A stretch of 64,000 bases of DNA from positions 186,001-250,000 of the forward strand of contig NZ_LNBY01000017.1 in the NCBI RefSeq assembly GCF_001542855.1. The letters run 5' to 3'. Below, in pieces: positions 54,466 to 64,000 of the stretch. A program made the position numbers and the translations under genes. Origin of the DNA: Erythrobacter sp. AP23. Its GTDB lineage: Bacteria; Pseudomonadota; Alphaproteobacteria; Sphingomonadales; Sphingomonadaceae. Below the pieces are notes generated by a model. The model was not told the origin of the DNA. It saw only the letters and a program-made list of their open reading frames with translations, and ran no database searches. Position 1 is the first letter of the stretch. Each line of letters opens with the position of its first letter.

Positions 54466-55866
54466 CTAGAAATTGTATCGTGTCGAAACCTGCACGCGCT
54501 GGAGGTTGCCGCTGCGTCCGTCTTCGAGCGTTCGTTCGGCGTACATCAGTTCCACCCCGATATCGATCGGATCGACGGGCGACCAGATGAGATTGGCAAG
54601 CACGTTCCAGCTCTCGTCGGTTACCTGGTTGGTGGTCAGCAGGATCGGATTGTCGGCCTTGAAATAGGCGCCCGAAATGCTGGAGCGCAGCTTGTCGCTC
54701 CACAGGTGCCGGTAGGCGAGAAAGCCCGAATAGGTGAAGATCGGATCGAGATCGCCATTGGCATCGAGCGCGGCGTCGTTGACGATATTGAGCCCGATGT
54801 ACCGCCCGAGCCCGTCACCAGCGGTGGCCATGAACCGTAAATCGTCGTGCGGGCCGATCTTCAGCTTGCCCGCGACGCTTGCGCCATAGGCCAGCGCGCT
54901 GTCCGTGCCGGAGCCGAAATCGTCATCCGTGATCCGCAGGGTGCGAACGATCCCGGCAAGCGAAACCGAACCCCAGTCGCCGGCGAAATTGTAGCGGCCG
55001 ACGATGTCGGGGAATGTGTCGTCGCCTGCTAGCACGCGCGCTCCGGTGGGCGAAGTCACTGTCGTCTCGGGCTGCTCCACCGCAATCTGCAGCCCGCCCC
55101 TGGTGTAGCGGATCATGGGCTGGCGATCGAACACCGTGCCCGGCGTCGCGCCGATGAAATCGAGGCTGTCGGGAAGGGCGCCCACATTCTGGAATGTCGA
55201 CCAGGCCTGGCCGAACAGCCAGTTGTCGTAGGTTATGTAAGCTTGCCGCAGGCGCGGGACATAGCTGTTCGAAATACGCTCGTCGCCGCCGGGTGTGACC
55301 ATGAAATCCAGCTCGATATGCGACGCCAGCTTATGCTCTGTGCCGACATCGGTTTCGGTCTTGAAGAAGAATCGCGTCTGGCGCGCATTGAAATCGGTAT
55401 CGAATCCCGAGGGGGCGCCGCCGACCGGGATCGCACCGGGGATCAGAAAGTCGCGAATGATGCTGCCATCGGCGACGTTGCCACCGCTGAACCGCTGCGA
55501 GATCGCGTCGAGCTTGACGTAGCCGCCATAGGCGACGGTGGTTTTGCCGACCTTGAACCCCTTGCCATCCTGCTGACTGGGGGCCGCAGTTTGCTGGGCG
55601 AGTTCCGCCTGCTGCGTCTTCAGATCCCGGGTAGCGGCGAGCAGTGCCTCGCTCTGCTCGCGCATCTCGGTGCGGATCGCCGTTTGCTGCGCGGAGTTTG
55701 CACCCTCCTGCGCGTCCATCCGCTCAAGCAGGGAACCGACCATCGCCTCGAGCCGGTCGAGGCGTTCTTCGACCGACGCGTCCTGTGCCAGCAAGGGGCT
55801 GGCGGTAAGACAAGTGGCCGCCAGCAGGCTGGTGCGGATGGCGATCCGGAGCGTGGTGCGCGGCAT
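54466..55866 (-). CDS. DcaP-family trimeric outer-membrane porin
   Basis: Porin-like protein (466 aa). A signal peptide ends PLLAQ. A coiled-coil stretch follows at about residues 31-95 (VEERLDRLEAMVGSLLERMD, then repeated Gln/Ala/Glu). The barrel begins VAYGGYVKLDAISQRF and ends VSTRYNF. These features match DcaP-type channels, which take up dicarboxylates and other small acids. GGGAGGGAC lies upstream of ATG 55866. It is divergent from acs across 149 bases, so both may respond to the same acid-related signal; this is inference. Confidence 0.9.
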   Translation of the reverse strand: MPRTTLRIAIRTSLLAATCLTASPLLAQDASVEERLDRLEAMVGSLLERMDAQEGANSAQQTAIRTEMREQSEALLAATRDLKTQQAELAQQTAAPSQQDGKGFKVGKTTVAYGGYVKLDAISQRFSGGNVADGSIIRDFLIPGAIPVGGAPSGFDTDFNARQTRFFFKTETDVGTEHKLASHIELDFMVTPGGDERISNSYVPRLRQAYITYDNWLFGQAWSTFQNVGALPDSLDFIGATPGTVFDRQPMIRYTRGGLQIAVEQPETTVTSPTGARVLAGDDTFPDIVGRYNFAGDWGSVSLAGIVRTLRITDDDFGSGTDSALAYGASVAGKLKIGPHDDLRFMATAGDGLGRYIGLNIVNDAALDANGDLDPIFTYSGFLAYRHLWSDKLRSSISGAYFKADNPILLTTNQVTDESWNVLANLIWSPVDPIDIGVELMYAERTLEDGRSGNLQRVQVSTRYNF

Positions 55867-56015
55867 GATTGGTCCCTCCCAGGATTGTCGTTGTGCGGAA
55901 GAGATTGGCCCAATGTTATGGCGCCGGACAGTTAGCGAAACGTCTTACGACCATTGTCTGAAAGCCAGCCGCGCCAAATTCGCTTAGCTTTTCCGGCGCA
56001 AACGGGAGAGTCACG

Positions 56016-57947
<1,932 letters not shown>

Positions 57948-57951
57948 CGCC

Positions 57952-58590
57952 ATGGCACAGCGGATCATCATCGCGGACGATCATCCCCTCTTTCGTACGG
58001 CTCTCGGCCACGCGGTCGGCAAGGTCTGGCCCGAGGCTGCAATTGTCGAGGCAAGTTCCGCGGGCGAGGCCCGCACCGCACTTGGCGAAGGCGAGCCCGA
58101 AGCGCTGTTGCTCGACCTTCACATGGAAGATTCGAACGGTTTGTCGGTGCTGATGGACATGCGCCAGGACTTTCCCGCCTTGCCCATCGCCATTGTCTCG
58201 GCGAGCGAGGAAACGCGCGTCTTCGCCGCGGCAAGCCAATTGGGGGCAGCAGCGTTCATTCCGAAATCCTCCGGGCTCGACGAAATGCGCTCTGCGCTCG
58301 CTGCGGTTCGGGACGGCGACAGATGGTTCCCCGATTGCGATGGCAGTGAGGACGACGATCTCGCAAAGATCGCCAGCCTCACGCCCGCGCAGCGCCGCAT
58401 ACTGGGCGCGATCCGTCAGGGCCTGCTCAACAAGCAGATCGCATATGAACTCGATATCAGCGAGGCGACGGTCAAGGCGCATATCACTGCGATCTTCCGC
58501 AAGCTCGGCGTGAACAATCGCACGCAGGCTGTGCTTCTGGCTGCGAAGCTCGACGTCGATCAGCCGGTGGCCGATTCCGCGTCGGTGTGA
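57952..58590 (+). CDS. crbR: CrbR/ErdR-like LuxR-family response regulator
   Basis: Response regulator (212 aa): receiver domain with acidic pair DDHPLF, phospho-acceptor Asp55 (LLLDLHMED) and conserved Lys in FIPKSS, then a LuxR/NarL helix-turn-helix (LTPAQRRILGAIRQGLLNKQ, AYELDISEATVKAHITAIFRK). The start is ATG 57952, 4 bases after the acs stop. In Vibrio and Pseudomonas the CrbS/CrbR (MxtR/ErdR) pair activates acs; the same gene set here supports that role. Its 3' end overlaps the convergent kinase gene by 31 bases. Confidence 0.9.
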   Translation: MAQRIIIADDHPLFRTALGHAVGKVWPEAAIVEASSAGEARTALGEGEPEALLLDLHMEDSNGLSVLMDMRQDFPALPIAIVSASEETRVFAAASQLGAAAFIPKSSGLDEMRSALAAVRDGDRWFPDCDGSEDDDLAKIASLTPAQRRILGAIRQGLLNKQIAYELDISEATVKAHITAIFRKLGVNNRTQAVLLAAKLDVDQPVADSASV

Positions 58591-61500
58591 CCGCCCTCGC
58601 GCGAGCCTTGGATAAGACATGTCGAAATGAGGGCGCGGAGCGATGCCGGTGAAGAGGGCTTGAGCAAGCGGTTCGCTCCCATGTTGCGGGCTGCGATCTT
58701 GGTTTCCTCCGAGTCTTCTGCGGTCAGCAGGATAGCCGGAACCTTGCTGCCCCAGGACCGGCATAGGGCCGCATAGACGGCATCGCCGCGCTCATCGCCA
58801 TCAAGCCGGAAATCCATGATGACGATCTCTGGCGTGTCGGGACAAAGGTCGAGCGCCTGCGACAGCGAGGCTGCGCAGATCGCGGACAAGCCCCATTTGT
58901 CGAGCAGGGCGGACGTTGCCGTGAGTGCCGAGCGGTCGTTGTCGACCACGAGCACGCGGGCGTCACCGAGAGCCTGCACCGGCTTGCGCGATGGCTGCTT
59001 GCGGCTCGCCTTGGCCCAATGTGTCGCCGACATGTACAGGGCGAACTGGCTTCCGCGCCCGGGCTGGGAAGTGGTTTCGATATGGAGGCCGAGGAGCCGT
59101 GTGGTTCGACGCACGATCGCCAGGCCGAGGCCGAGACCTTCGCGGTCGGTCGAATTGCCGCGATTGAACTCTTCGAAGATTGCGTCGCGATCCTCGGGTT
59201 CTATCCCGCGACCGGTATCGACTACGCATACGCGCAATTCCGGATCACCGCGGCGCACGCCGATCACCAGTCCGCCTGTATCAGTATAGCGTATCGCATT
59301 GCTGACCAGATTGCGCAGCACGCTGGTGATCAGCGCGCGATCGGTTTTCACCCAGGCGCTTGTCGACACCCGGCGCAGCTTCAAGCCCTTAGCGGCCGCC
59401 TGCACTGCGAATTCCCGCTCGATCTCCAGGAGAACCCGGTCCAGCGCGACCGGCTCGATCCTCGGCACTATGCCCCCGGCATCGAGTTTCGAGATGTCGA
59501 GCAGCGTTCGGATCAGCCGATCCGCCGACACGATCGACCCATCGAGATCGCGCACCAATCTTTCGAGATCGCTTTTTCCGGCGACTTCTTCCCCCAGCGC
59601 CGAGGTGAACAGGCGGGCTGCGTTGAGCGGCTGGATGAGATCGTGGCTCGCGGCTGCGAGAAATCGCGTCTTCGAACGGGTCGCTTCGGACAGCGCCGAA
59701 TTGGCCCTGCTCAACTGCTCGGTTCGCTCGGCGACCTTTTCTTCGAGCGCCTGTTCAGCGCGGCGATCTTCGGTAATGTCGGTATATGATGTCGTGTAGC
59801 CGCCGCCCGGCGTCGGCGTGCCCACGATCCGCATGATGCGTCCGTCGGATTGCTCGCTCTCGATTCTGTGTTCGCGCCCCGCTCGCATGTGTTCCAGGCG
59901 CCGCGTGACCTGCTGTTCGATCACGTCGGCAGGAAGATCGGTTCGCTTCAGATTGAACCGGATCAGCTCGGCAATAGGCGTCCCGACGCACACCAATTCT
60001 TCGGGTAGGTCGAACAATTCCTGATAGCGGCGGTTCCATGCGACCAGGCGCATTTCCGCGTCGACCAGCGCGACGCCCTGGTCGATATTCTCGATCGCGA
60101 TCTGCAGCAGTTCGGCGCTGAAAGACAATCGCCGGTTGGTCTCGTCGAACATGGCGACGACCTCGGCCAAGGGGATGGGATCACCATCCGACCACGACCC
60201 CACGAGCATCCGTGCAGAAGGTGTACCGATGACCCCCGAAATCGTCCGCTCGGCCATCTCGATCACCGCCTGATCGGCAGGCTGATTGTCGGAATAACCG
60301 CCACATAAAGCAGCAATGCTTCTGTCGGCGTGTTCCCGCCCGACGAATTGGGTAAGGAGCAACCGCACATCGGCTACGCGCTTGTTGGTCGCCAGACGCG
60401 GGGTCGCCCCTGGCATTGGCGTACCGACGAACGCCGCCGCCTGGGCAGCGTCGACCAGCGAAGCTTGCCGCATCGACGAGCCGATCCAATAAGCGGCAAG
60501 GTTTGCGCCCAGGCTCAGAATCACCCCGGAAACCAGAGGATCCGGGTGGATCGAGATAATCGGTGCCTTTTCCGTCGCTGCGGGCAGGATCAACAAGACG
60601 AGCCAAAGCGCGACCCCGACCCCGAGCCCCGCAAGCATACCCGCCTTGTTTCCTGCCCGGCTCACCATGCCGAGCACGAGGCCGGGGGCGAACTGCGCGG
60701 CAGCTGCGAAGGCGAGCGTGCCGAGCCCCGCCAGGCTGCCGAGCGCACCAAAGCCAAGGTAGAAGAGATAGGCGAAGAACAGCAGCGCGGCGATGACCAG
60801 TCGGCGGACCATCAGCAACCGCTCCGCAATCTGGCTCCGGTCGCCGGACCCGCTCAGCGCGCGGCGAAATGCAAGCGGCGCGATGATGTCGTTGGTGATC
60901 ATGGTCGATAGCGCCACGCTGGCGACGACGATCATTCCCGCCGAAGCCGAAAAGCCGCCGATGAAGACGAGCAGGGCGAGCGCCTCGTTCCCGGCCGCAA
61001 GCGGCAAGGCGAGCACGATCGTGTCGGGGTCGGTGCCCGCGGGAAGCGCCGTCAGACCGGCCAATACGATCGGAATGATGATAATCGCCGTGACGAGCAG
61101 ATAGGCGGGAAATACCCATTGCATGGCGGGTGTCGCGCGTTCGCCGCCTGCCTCGACGAAACTCATATGGAACTGCCGTGGCAAGCACAGGGCGGCGCAT
61201 GCCGCGATGAGCGTGAGGGTCACGAAGCGTGCGTTGATCTGGCTGGTCGAAAAGACATTACCCGGATCGATGGCAGGCCCTTGTGCGCCGGAAATCACCA
61301 TCAGTGCCAGCACAGCAACCGCAATCAGGGCAACCAGCTTGACCACCGCCTCCACCGCGATGGTGAGCACCATCCCTGCATTGTCACCGGCTCGGTCCGC
61401 GCGCCGCGATCCGAACAGGATCGCGAACAGCGCCATCGATCCGGCGACCAGCAGGACCAGCTCGTCCGCTGCGACCTGGCCGAGGAGTTCGGGACTGAGC

Positions 61501-61958
61501 GTCAGCAGCGATGCGCCCACCGATTGCAACTGCAGCGCCATATAGGGAAGCGATCCCATGGTCGCGATGATCGTGACCATGGCGGCAACGCTCGCGCTTT
61601 TCCCGTATCGTGCCGAGAGAAAATCGGCGATCGAGGTGGAATGCTGCGCCTTCGATTGTGCGAGGATACTGCGGACAAGGCCGAATCCAACGGTGAAGAC
61701 GAGAATAGGCCCGAGATAGATCGGAAGGTAATCGAGGCCGGCAGTCGCCGCGGTACCGACACCGCCGAAGAACGTCCAGCTGGTGCAATAGACCGCGAGG
61801 CTGAGACCGTAGATCAGCCCCGCATGCCTCGAAAGAAAATCGGGCTTGCCGCCCGCCGTCGTTTCGGCCCGCGCGGTGCGATCACGCCAGGCTGCGAGCC
61901 AGAACAAGCCGGCCAGATAGAAGCAAGCTGCGGCGACCGCCGCGCCGAGCAACATCAT
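58560..61958 (-). CDS. crbS: CrbS-like sodium/solute-symporter histidine kinase (hybrid)
   Basis: Sensor kinase of 1132 residues fused to a transporter. Residues 1 to about 500 form an SSS/SLC5 symporter-like domain with 12-13 hydrophobic segments (CTSWTFFGGVGTAATAGLDY is its best signature). A PAS domain follows (IAIENIDQGVALVDAEMRLV), then a HisKA domain with phospho-His772 (ASHDLIQPLN), an ATPase domain (ETDREGLGLGLAIVRR-like NSTDREGLGLGLAIVRR) and a C-terminal receiver with Asp1049 (IMDFRLDGD). It is the expected partner of CrbR across the convergent overlap. The start ATG 61958 has AGGAGAGG upstream. Confidence 0.92.
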   Translation of the reverse strand: MMLLGAAVAAACFYLAGLFWLAAWRDRTARAETTAGGKPDFLSRHAGLIYGLSLAVYCTSWTFFGGVGTAATAGLDYLPIYLGPILVFTVGFGLVRSILAQSKAQHSTSIADFLSARYGKSASVAAMVTIIATMGSLPYMALQLQSVGASLLTLSPELLGQVAADELVLLVAGSMALFAILFGSRRADRAGDNAGMVLTIAVEAVVKLVALIAVAVLALMVISGAQGPAIDPGNVFSTSQINARFVTLTLIAACAALCLPRQFHMSFVEAGGERATPAMQWVFPAYLLVTAIIIIPIVLAGLTALPAGTDPDTIVLALPLAAGNEALALLVFIGGFSASAGMIVVASVALSTMITNDIIAPLAFRRALSGSGDRSQIAERLLMVRRLVIAALLFFAYLFYLGFGALGSLAGLGTLAFAAAAQFAPGLVLGMVSRAGNKAGMLAGLGVGVALWLVLLILPAATEKAPIISIHPDPLVSGVILSLGANLAAYWIGSSMRQASLVDAAQAAAFVGTPMPGATPRLATNKRVADVRLLLTQFVGREHADRSIAALCGGYSDNQPADQAVIEMAERTISGVIGTPSARMLVGSWSDGDPIPLAEVVAMFDETNRRLSFSAELLQIAIENIDQGVALVDAEMRLVAWNRRYQELFDLPEELVCVGTPIAELIRFNLKRTDLPADVIEQQVTRRLEHMRAGREHRIESEQSDGRIMRIVGTPTPGGGYTTSYTDITEDRRAEQALEEKVAERTEQLSRANSALSEATRSKTRFLAAASHDLIQPLNAARLFTSALGEEVAGKSDLERLVRDLDGSIVSADRLIRTLLDISKLDAGGIVPRIEPVALDRVLLEIEREFAVQAAAKGLKLRRVSTSAWVKTDRALITSVLRNLVSNAIRYTDTGGLVIGVRRGDPELRVCVVDTGRGIEPEDRDAIFEEFNRGNSTDREGLGLGLAIVRRTTRLLGLHIETTSQPGRGSQFALYMSATHWAKASRKQPSRKPVQALGDARVLVVDNDRSALTATSALLDKWGLSAICAASLSQALDLCPDTPEIVIMDFRLDGDERGDAVYAALCRSWGSKVPAILLTAEDSEETKIAARNMGANRLLKPSSPASLRALISTCLIQGSREGGHTDAESATG

Positions 61959-62024
61959 TCCTCTCCTCTCACTAGGGGAGGCTACGCAAAATGGCGCGAG
62001 GTGCAAGCGCGTCGCCCGAAAGGA

Positions 62025-62058
62025 GAAGGGGCGGCGCACGAACCGGCACTGCCCCTTC
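62025..62058 (-). terminator. Putative stem-loop after the symporter gene
   Basis: An 8-bp stem (62025-62032 with 62051-62058) with an 18-base loop; on the minus strand it is followed by TCCTTTCG rather than a clean T-run. It lies 27 bases past the symporter stop. Confidence 0.4.
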
Positions 62059-62084
62059 CGTCATGCAACCCTGTCGGGTCGTGT

Positions 62085-63860
62085 TCAGTGCGCGTGGGCT
62101 TCTCCCGCACCACGCGGCACGCGGATCGAATCCACCAGCTTGCGAATGTCCTTCGGAGTGCTCGTCGTCATGCTGGCGACTGCGATGGCGGCGCCGAAAT
62201 TGATCAGCATGCCTATCACTCCGATGCCTTCGGGGGAGATACCGAAGAGCCAGTTCTCTGCCGTGTTCGCGGCCGGGTTCATCAGCTTGAAGTATAAGAT
62301 GTAACCAAAAGTGAACACGAGCCCCGAGACCATTCCGGCAATGGCTCCTTCCTTGTTCATCGACTTGAAGAAGATGCCCATGAAGATTGCCGGGAAGAGG
62401 CTCGATGCTGCAAGTCCGAACGCGAATGCGACGACCTGGGCCACCCATCCTGGCGGGTAGATTCCCAGATAGCCTGCCACCAGGATTGCCGCCGTTGCCG
62501 CAATTCTCGCCGCGAGCAGTTCGGTCTTGGCCGATATCTTCGGGGCGAACGTACTCTTGAGCAAGTCGTGGCTGATCGAACTCGAGATCACCAGGAGGAG
62601 CCCCGCTGCCGTAGACAAGGCTGCGGCAAGACCGCCAGCCGCCATCAGTGCGACCACCCAGCCTGGCAGATTGGCAATCTCCGGATTGGCGAGAACCATG
62701 ATGTCGCGGTCGACATAGACCTCGTTCGCGCTGTCCGGATTCGGCGTGTTCGCAACGACCCGCTCGCCCGATTCACCGGTTTCCCCGGTGAAGACCGGCT
62801 TGCCTTCGAACGCGTCGCCGCTGCGATATTGCATCACGCCGTCGCCGTTCTTGTCCTGCCAGGCGATGAGATCGGCGCCTTCCCAGTTGGTGAACCAGCT
62901 CTCGGCCTCGCTATATTCGGTTCCGTCGGTCTTGTTGACGAAGTTGTAGATGCCGAACGCGCCCACCGCCGGAGCGGTAGTGTAAAGCATCGCGATGAAA
63001 ACCAACGCCCAGCCTGCCGATTTGCGCGCATCCGATGCCTTGGGCACGGTGAAGAAGCGCACGATCACATGCGGCAGGCCTGCAGTACCGACCATCAAGG
63101 CCATGGTGATGCAGAACATGTCGATCATGCTTTTCGAGCCGGCCGTGTATTGAGTGAAGCCGAGCTCCACGAGCACGTTGTCCAGCTTCTGCAGGACATG
63201 CATCCCCGATCCGTCGTTCAACTCCGAGCCCAGGCCGAGCTGGGGGATCGGGTTGCCGGTCAGCATGAAGCTGATGAAGAATGCGGGAACCATATAGGCG
63301 AAGATCAACACGCAATATTGCGCAACCTGAGTATAGGTTATGCCCTTCATTCCGCCCAGGACGGCGTAAATGAAGACGATCCCCATGCCGATGATCACGC
63401 CCATCGTGATGTCCACCTGCAGGAATTGCGAGAACACGATTCCCACGCCGCGCATCTGCCCGGCGATATAGGTGAAACTGATGAAAATAAGGCAGATCAC
63501 GGCCACGACCCGTGCGGTCTTCGAATAGTATCGCGTGCCGATGAAGTCGGGCACCGTGAACTGGCCGAACTTGCGCAGGTATGGCGCCAGCAACAGGGCC
63601 AGCATGACATAGCCGCCGGTCCACCCCATCAGGTAGACCGACCCATCATAGCCCATGAAGGCGATCAATCCGGCCATCGACAGGAAGCTTGCCGCACTCA
63701 TCCAGTCGGCTGCCGTGGCCATTCCATTGACGACGGGGTTCACTCCGCCGCCGGCGACATAGAAGTCTTTCGTCGAACCCGCTCGGCTCCAGATAGCGAT
63801 GCCGATGTACAGGGCGAAGCTGGCACCGACGAAGAGATAGATCAGGGTTTGCGTTTCCAT
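62085..63860 (-). CDS. Sodium:solute (acetate-type) symporter, SSS family
   Basis: SSS-family symporter (591 aa) related to ActP cation/acetate symporters. Thirteen hydrophobic segments are likely. Signatures include FYVAGGGVNPVVNGMATAAD near the N-terminus, GGMKGITYTQVAQY and GGLAAALSTAAGLLLVISSS. An extended hydrophilic loop of about 100 residues in the middle contains DKNGDGVMQ, an EF-hand-like stretch, and then GETGESGERVV. The start ATG 63860 has GAGGGGGA upstream. A DUF4212 small-subunit gene ends 13 bases upstream on the same strand, the usual arrangement for this two-gene symporter type. Confidence 0.92.
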   Translation of the reverse strand: METQTLIYLFVGASFALYIGIAIWSRAGSTKDFYVAGGGVNPVVNGMATAADWMSAASFLSMAGLIAFMGYDGSVYLMGWTGGYVMLALLLAPYLRKFGQFTVPDFIGTRYYSKTARVVAVICLIFISFTYIAGQMRGVGIVFSQFLQVDITMGVIIGMGIVFIYAVLGGMKGITYTQVAQYCVLIFAYMVPAFFISFMLTGNPIPQLGLGSELNDGSGMHVLQKLDNVLVELGFTQYTAGSKSMIDMFCITMALMVGTAGLPHVIVRFFTVPKASDARKSAGWALVFIAMLYTTAPAVGAFGIYNFVNKTDGTEYSEAESWFTNWEGADLIAWQDKNGDGVMQYRSGDAFEGKPVFTGETGESGERVVANTPNPDSANEVYVDRDIMVLANPEIANLPGWVVALMAAGGLAAALSTAAGLLLVISSSISHDLLKSTFAPKISAKTELLAARIAATAAILVAGYLGIYPPGWVAQVVAFAFGLAASSLFPAIFMGIFFKSMNKEGAIAGMVSGLVFTFGYILYFKLMNPAANTAENWLFGISPEGIGVIGMLINFGAAIAVASMTTSTPKDIRKLVDSIRVPRGAGEAHAH

Positions 63861-63873
63861 TGCTCAGTCCCCC

Positions 63874-64000
63874 TCAATCGTCGAGATCGTACTTGCGCTC
63901 GATCTGCTTCATACGAACGACGTAGAAGAAGATCAGCGCGATGAAGATGTAGATCGAGCCCTGTTGCGCGAACCAGAAGCCGAGCGGGTATCCGCCGAGC
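63874..64000 (-). CDS. DUF4212 symporter small subunit (partial, cut by window edge)
   Basis: The last 41 codons read LGGYPLGFWFAQQGSIYIF and then a hydrophobic segment ending in VVRMKQIERKYDLDD before TGA. This is the typical DUF4212 C-terminus: one or two membrane helices with the GFWFAQQGSI signature. It lies directly upstream of, and in the same operon as, the SSS symporter gene. The start is beyond the window. Confidence 0.85.
   Translation of the reverse strand, partial: LGGYPLGFWFAQQGSIYIFIALIFFYVVRMKQIERKYDLDD

Overview
The window looks like chromosome from a marine or aquatic sphingomonad, most likely Erythrobacteraceae (Alphaproteobacteria). The evidence is uniformly high GC, dense coding with many 4-base stop/start overlaps, four large TonB-dependent receptors (TBDRs), a TonB-Xanth-Caul receptor paired with a tryptophan-halogenase-like gene, NodT- and DcaP-type outer-membrane proteins, and fatty-acid and acetate catabolism genes. 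This placement is an inference from gene content. There are no rRNA genes, CRISPR arrays, transposases, integrases or relaxases. One tRNA (Arg-TCT) is present, and no gene-free stretch exceeds 300 bases.

Layout. (1) 1-4.0 kb: a tripartite exporter of the DevBCA type (ABC permease cut by the window edge, ABC ATPase, HlyD-like adaptor) ending in a NodT-type outer-membrane lipoprotein. (2) 4.0-18.9 kb: an acyl-CoA/lipid catabolic region with an SDR, a TBDR, a fused enoyl-CoA hydratase/3-hydroxyacyl-CoA dehydrogenase, a serine esterase/beta-lactamase-fold hydrolase, an acyl-CoA ligase coupled to a tandem TetR regulator, an MFS transporter, two unlike acyl-CoA dehydrogenases and an HpcH/HpaI-type CoA-ester lyase. 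(3) 18.8-19.6 kb: a CysQ-like phosphatase. (4) 19.7-31.6 kb: a carbohydrate locus with an FHS sugar permease, GH3 glucosidase lipoprotein, MFS transporter, LacI regulator, TonB-Xanth-Caul receptor, flavin-dependent halogenase and flavin reductase. Two similar LacI-type palindromes mark its promoters. (5) 31.7-37.0 kb: nitronate monooxygenase, CPBP protease, acyl-CoA dehydrogenase, an SDR remnant, an aldo/keto reductase and an atypical OmpR-type regulator. (6) 37.1-42.2 kb: a TBDR, a (TP)n-linker lipoprotein and a small TPR-like exported protein. (7) 42.4-50.1 kb: a compact type IV secretion operon, virB1-B2-B3-B4-B6-B9-B10-B11, with no virB5, virB7, virB8 or virD4, followed by another TBDR. 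(8) 53.4-54.3 kb: a queuosine-precursor transporter and tRNA-Arg. (9) 54.5-64 kb: an acetate module with a DcaP-type porin, acetyl-CoA synthetase, CrbR-like regulator, CrbS-like symporter/histidine kinase, an SSS acetate-type symporter and its DUF4212 small subunit (cut by the window edge).

How the genes fit together. In the sugar locus, glycan fragments would enter through the TBDR, be trimmed by the GH3 enzyme and cross the inner membrane through the MFS permeases, with the LacI protein as the likely local switch. In the acetate module, a symporter-like sensor kinase faces the regulator that sits next to acs, the arrangement known from the CrbS/CrbR acetate switch. The most unusual blocks are the reduced T4SS operon, the halogenase plus flavin reductase in a sugar locus, and the OmpR-type regulator with a degenerate receiver preceded by an 11-bp-period direct repeat.
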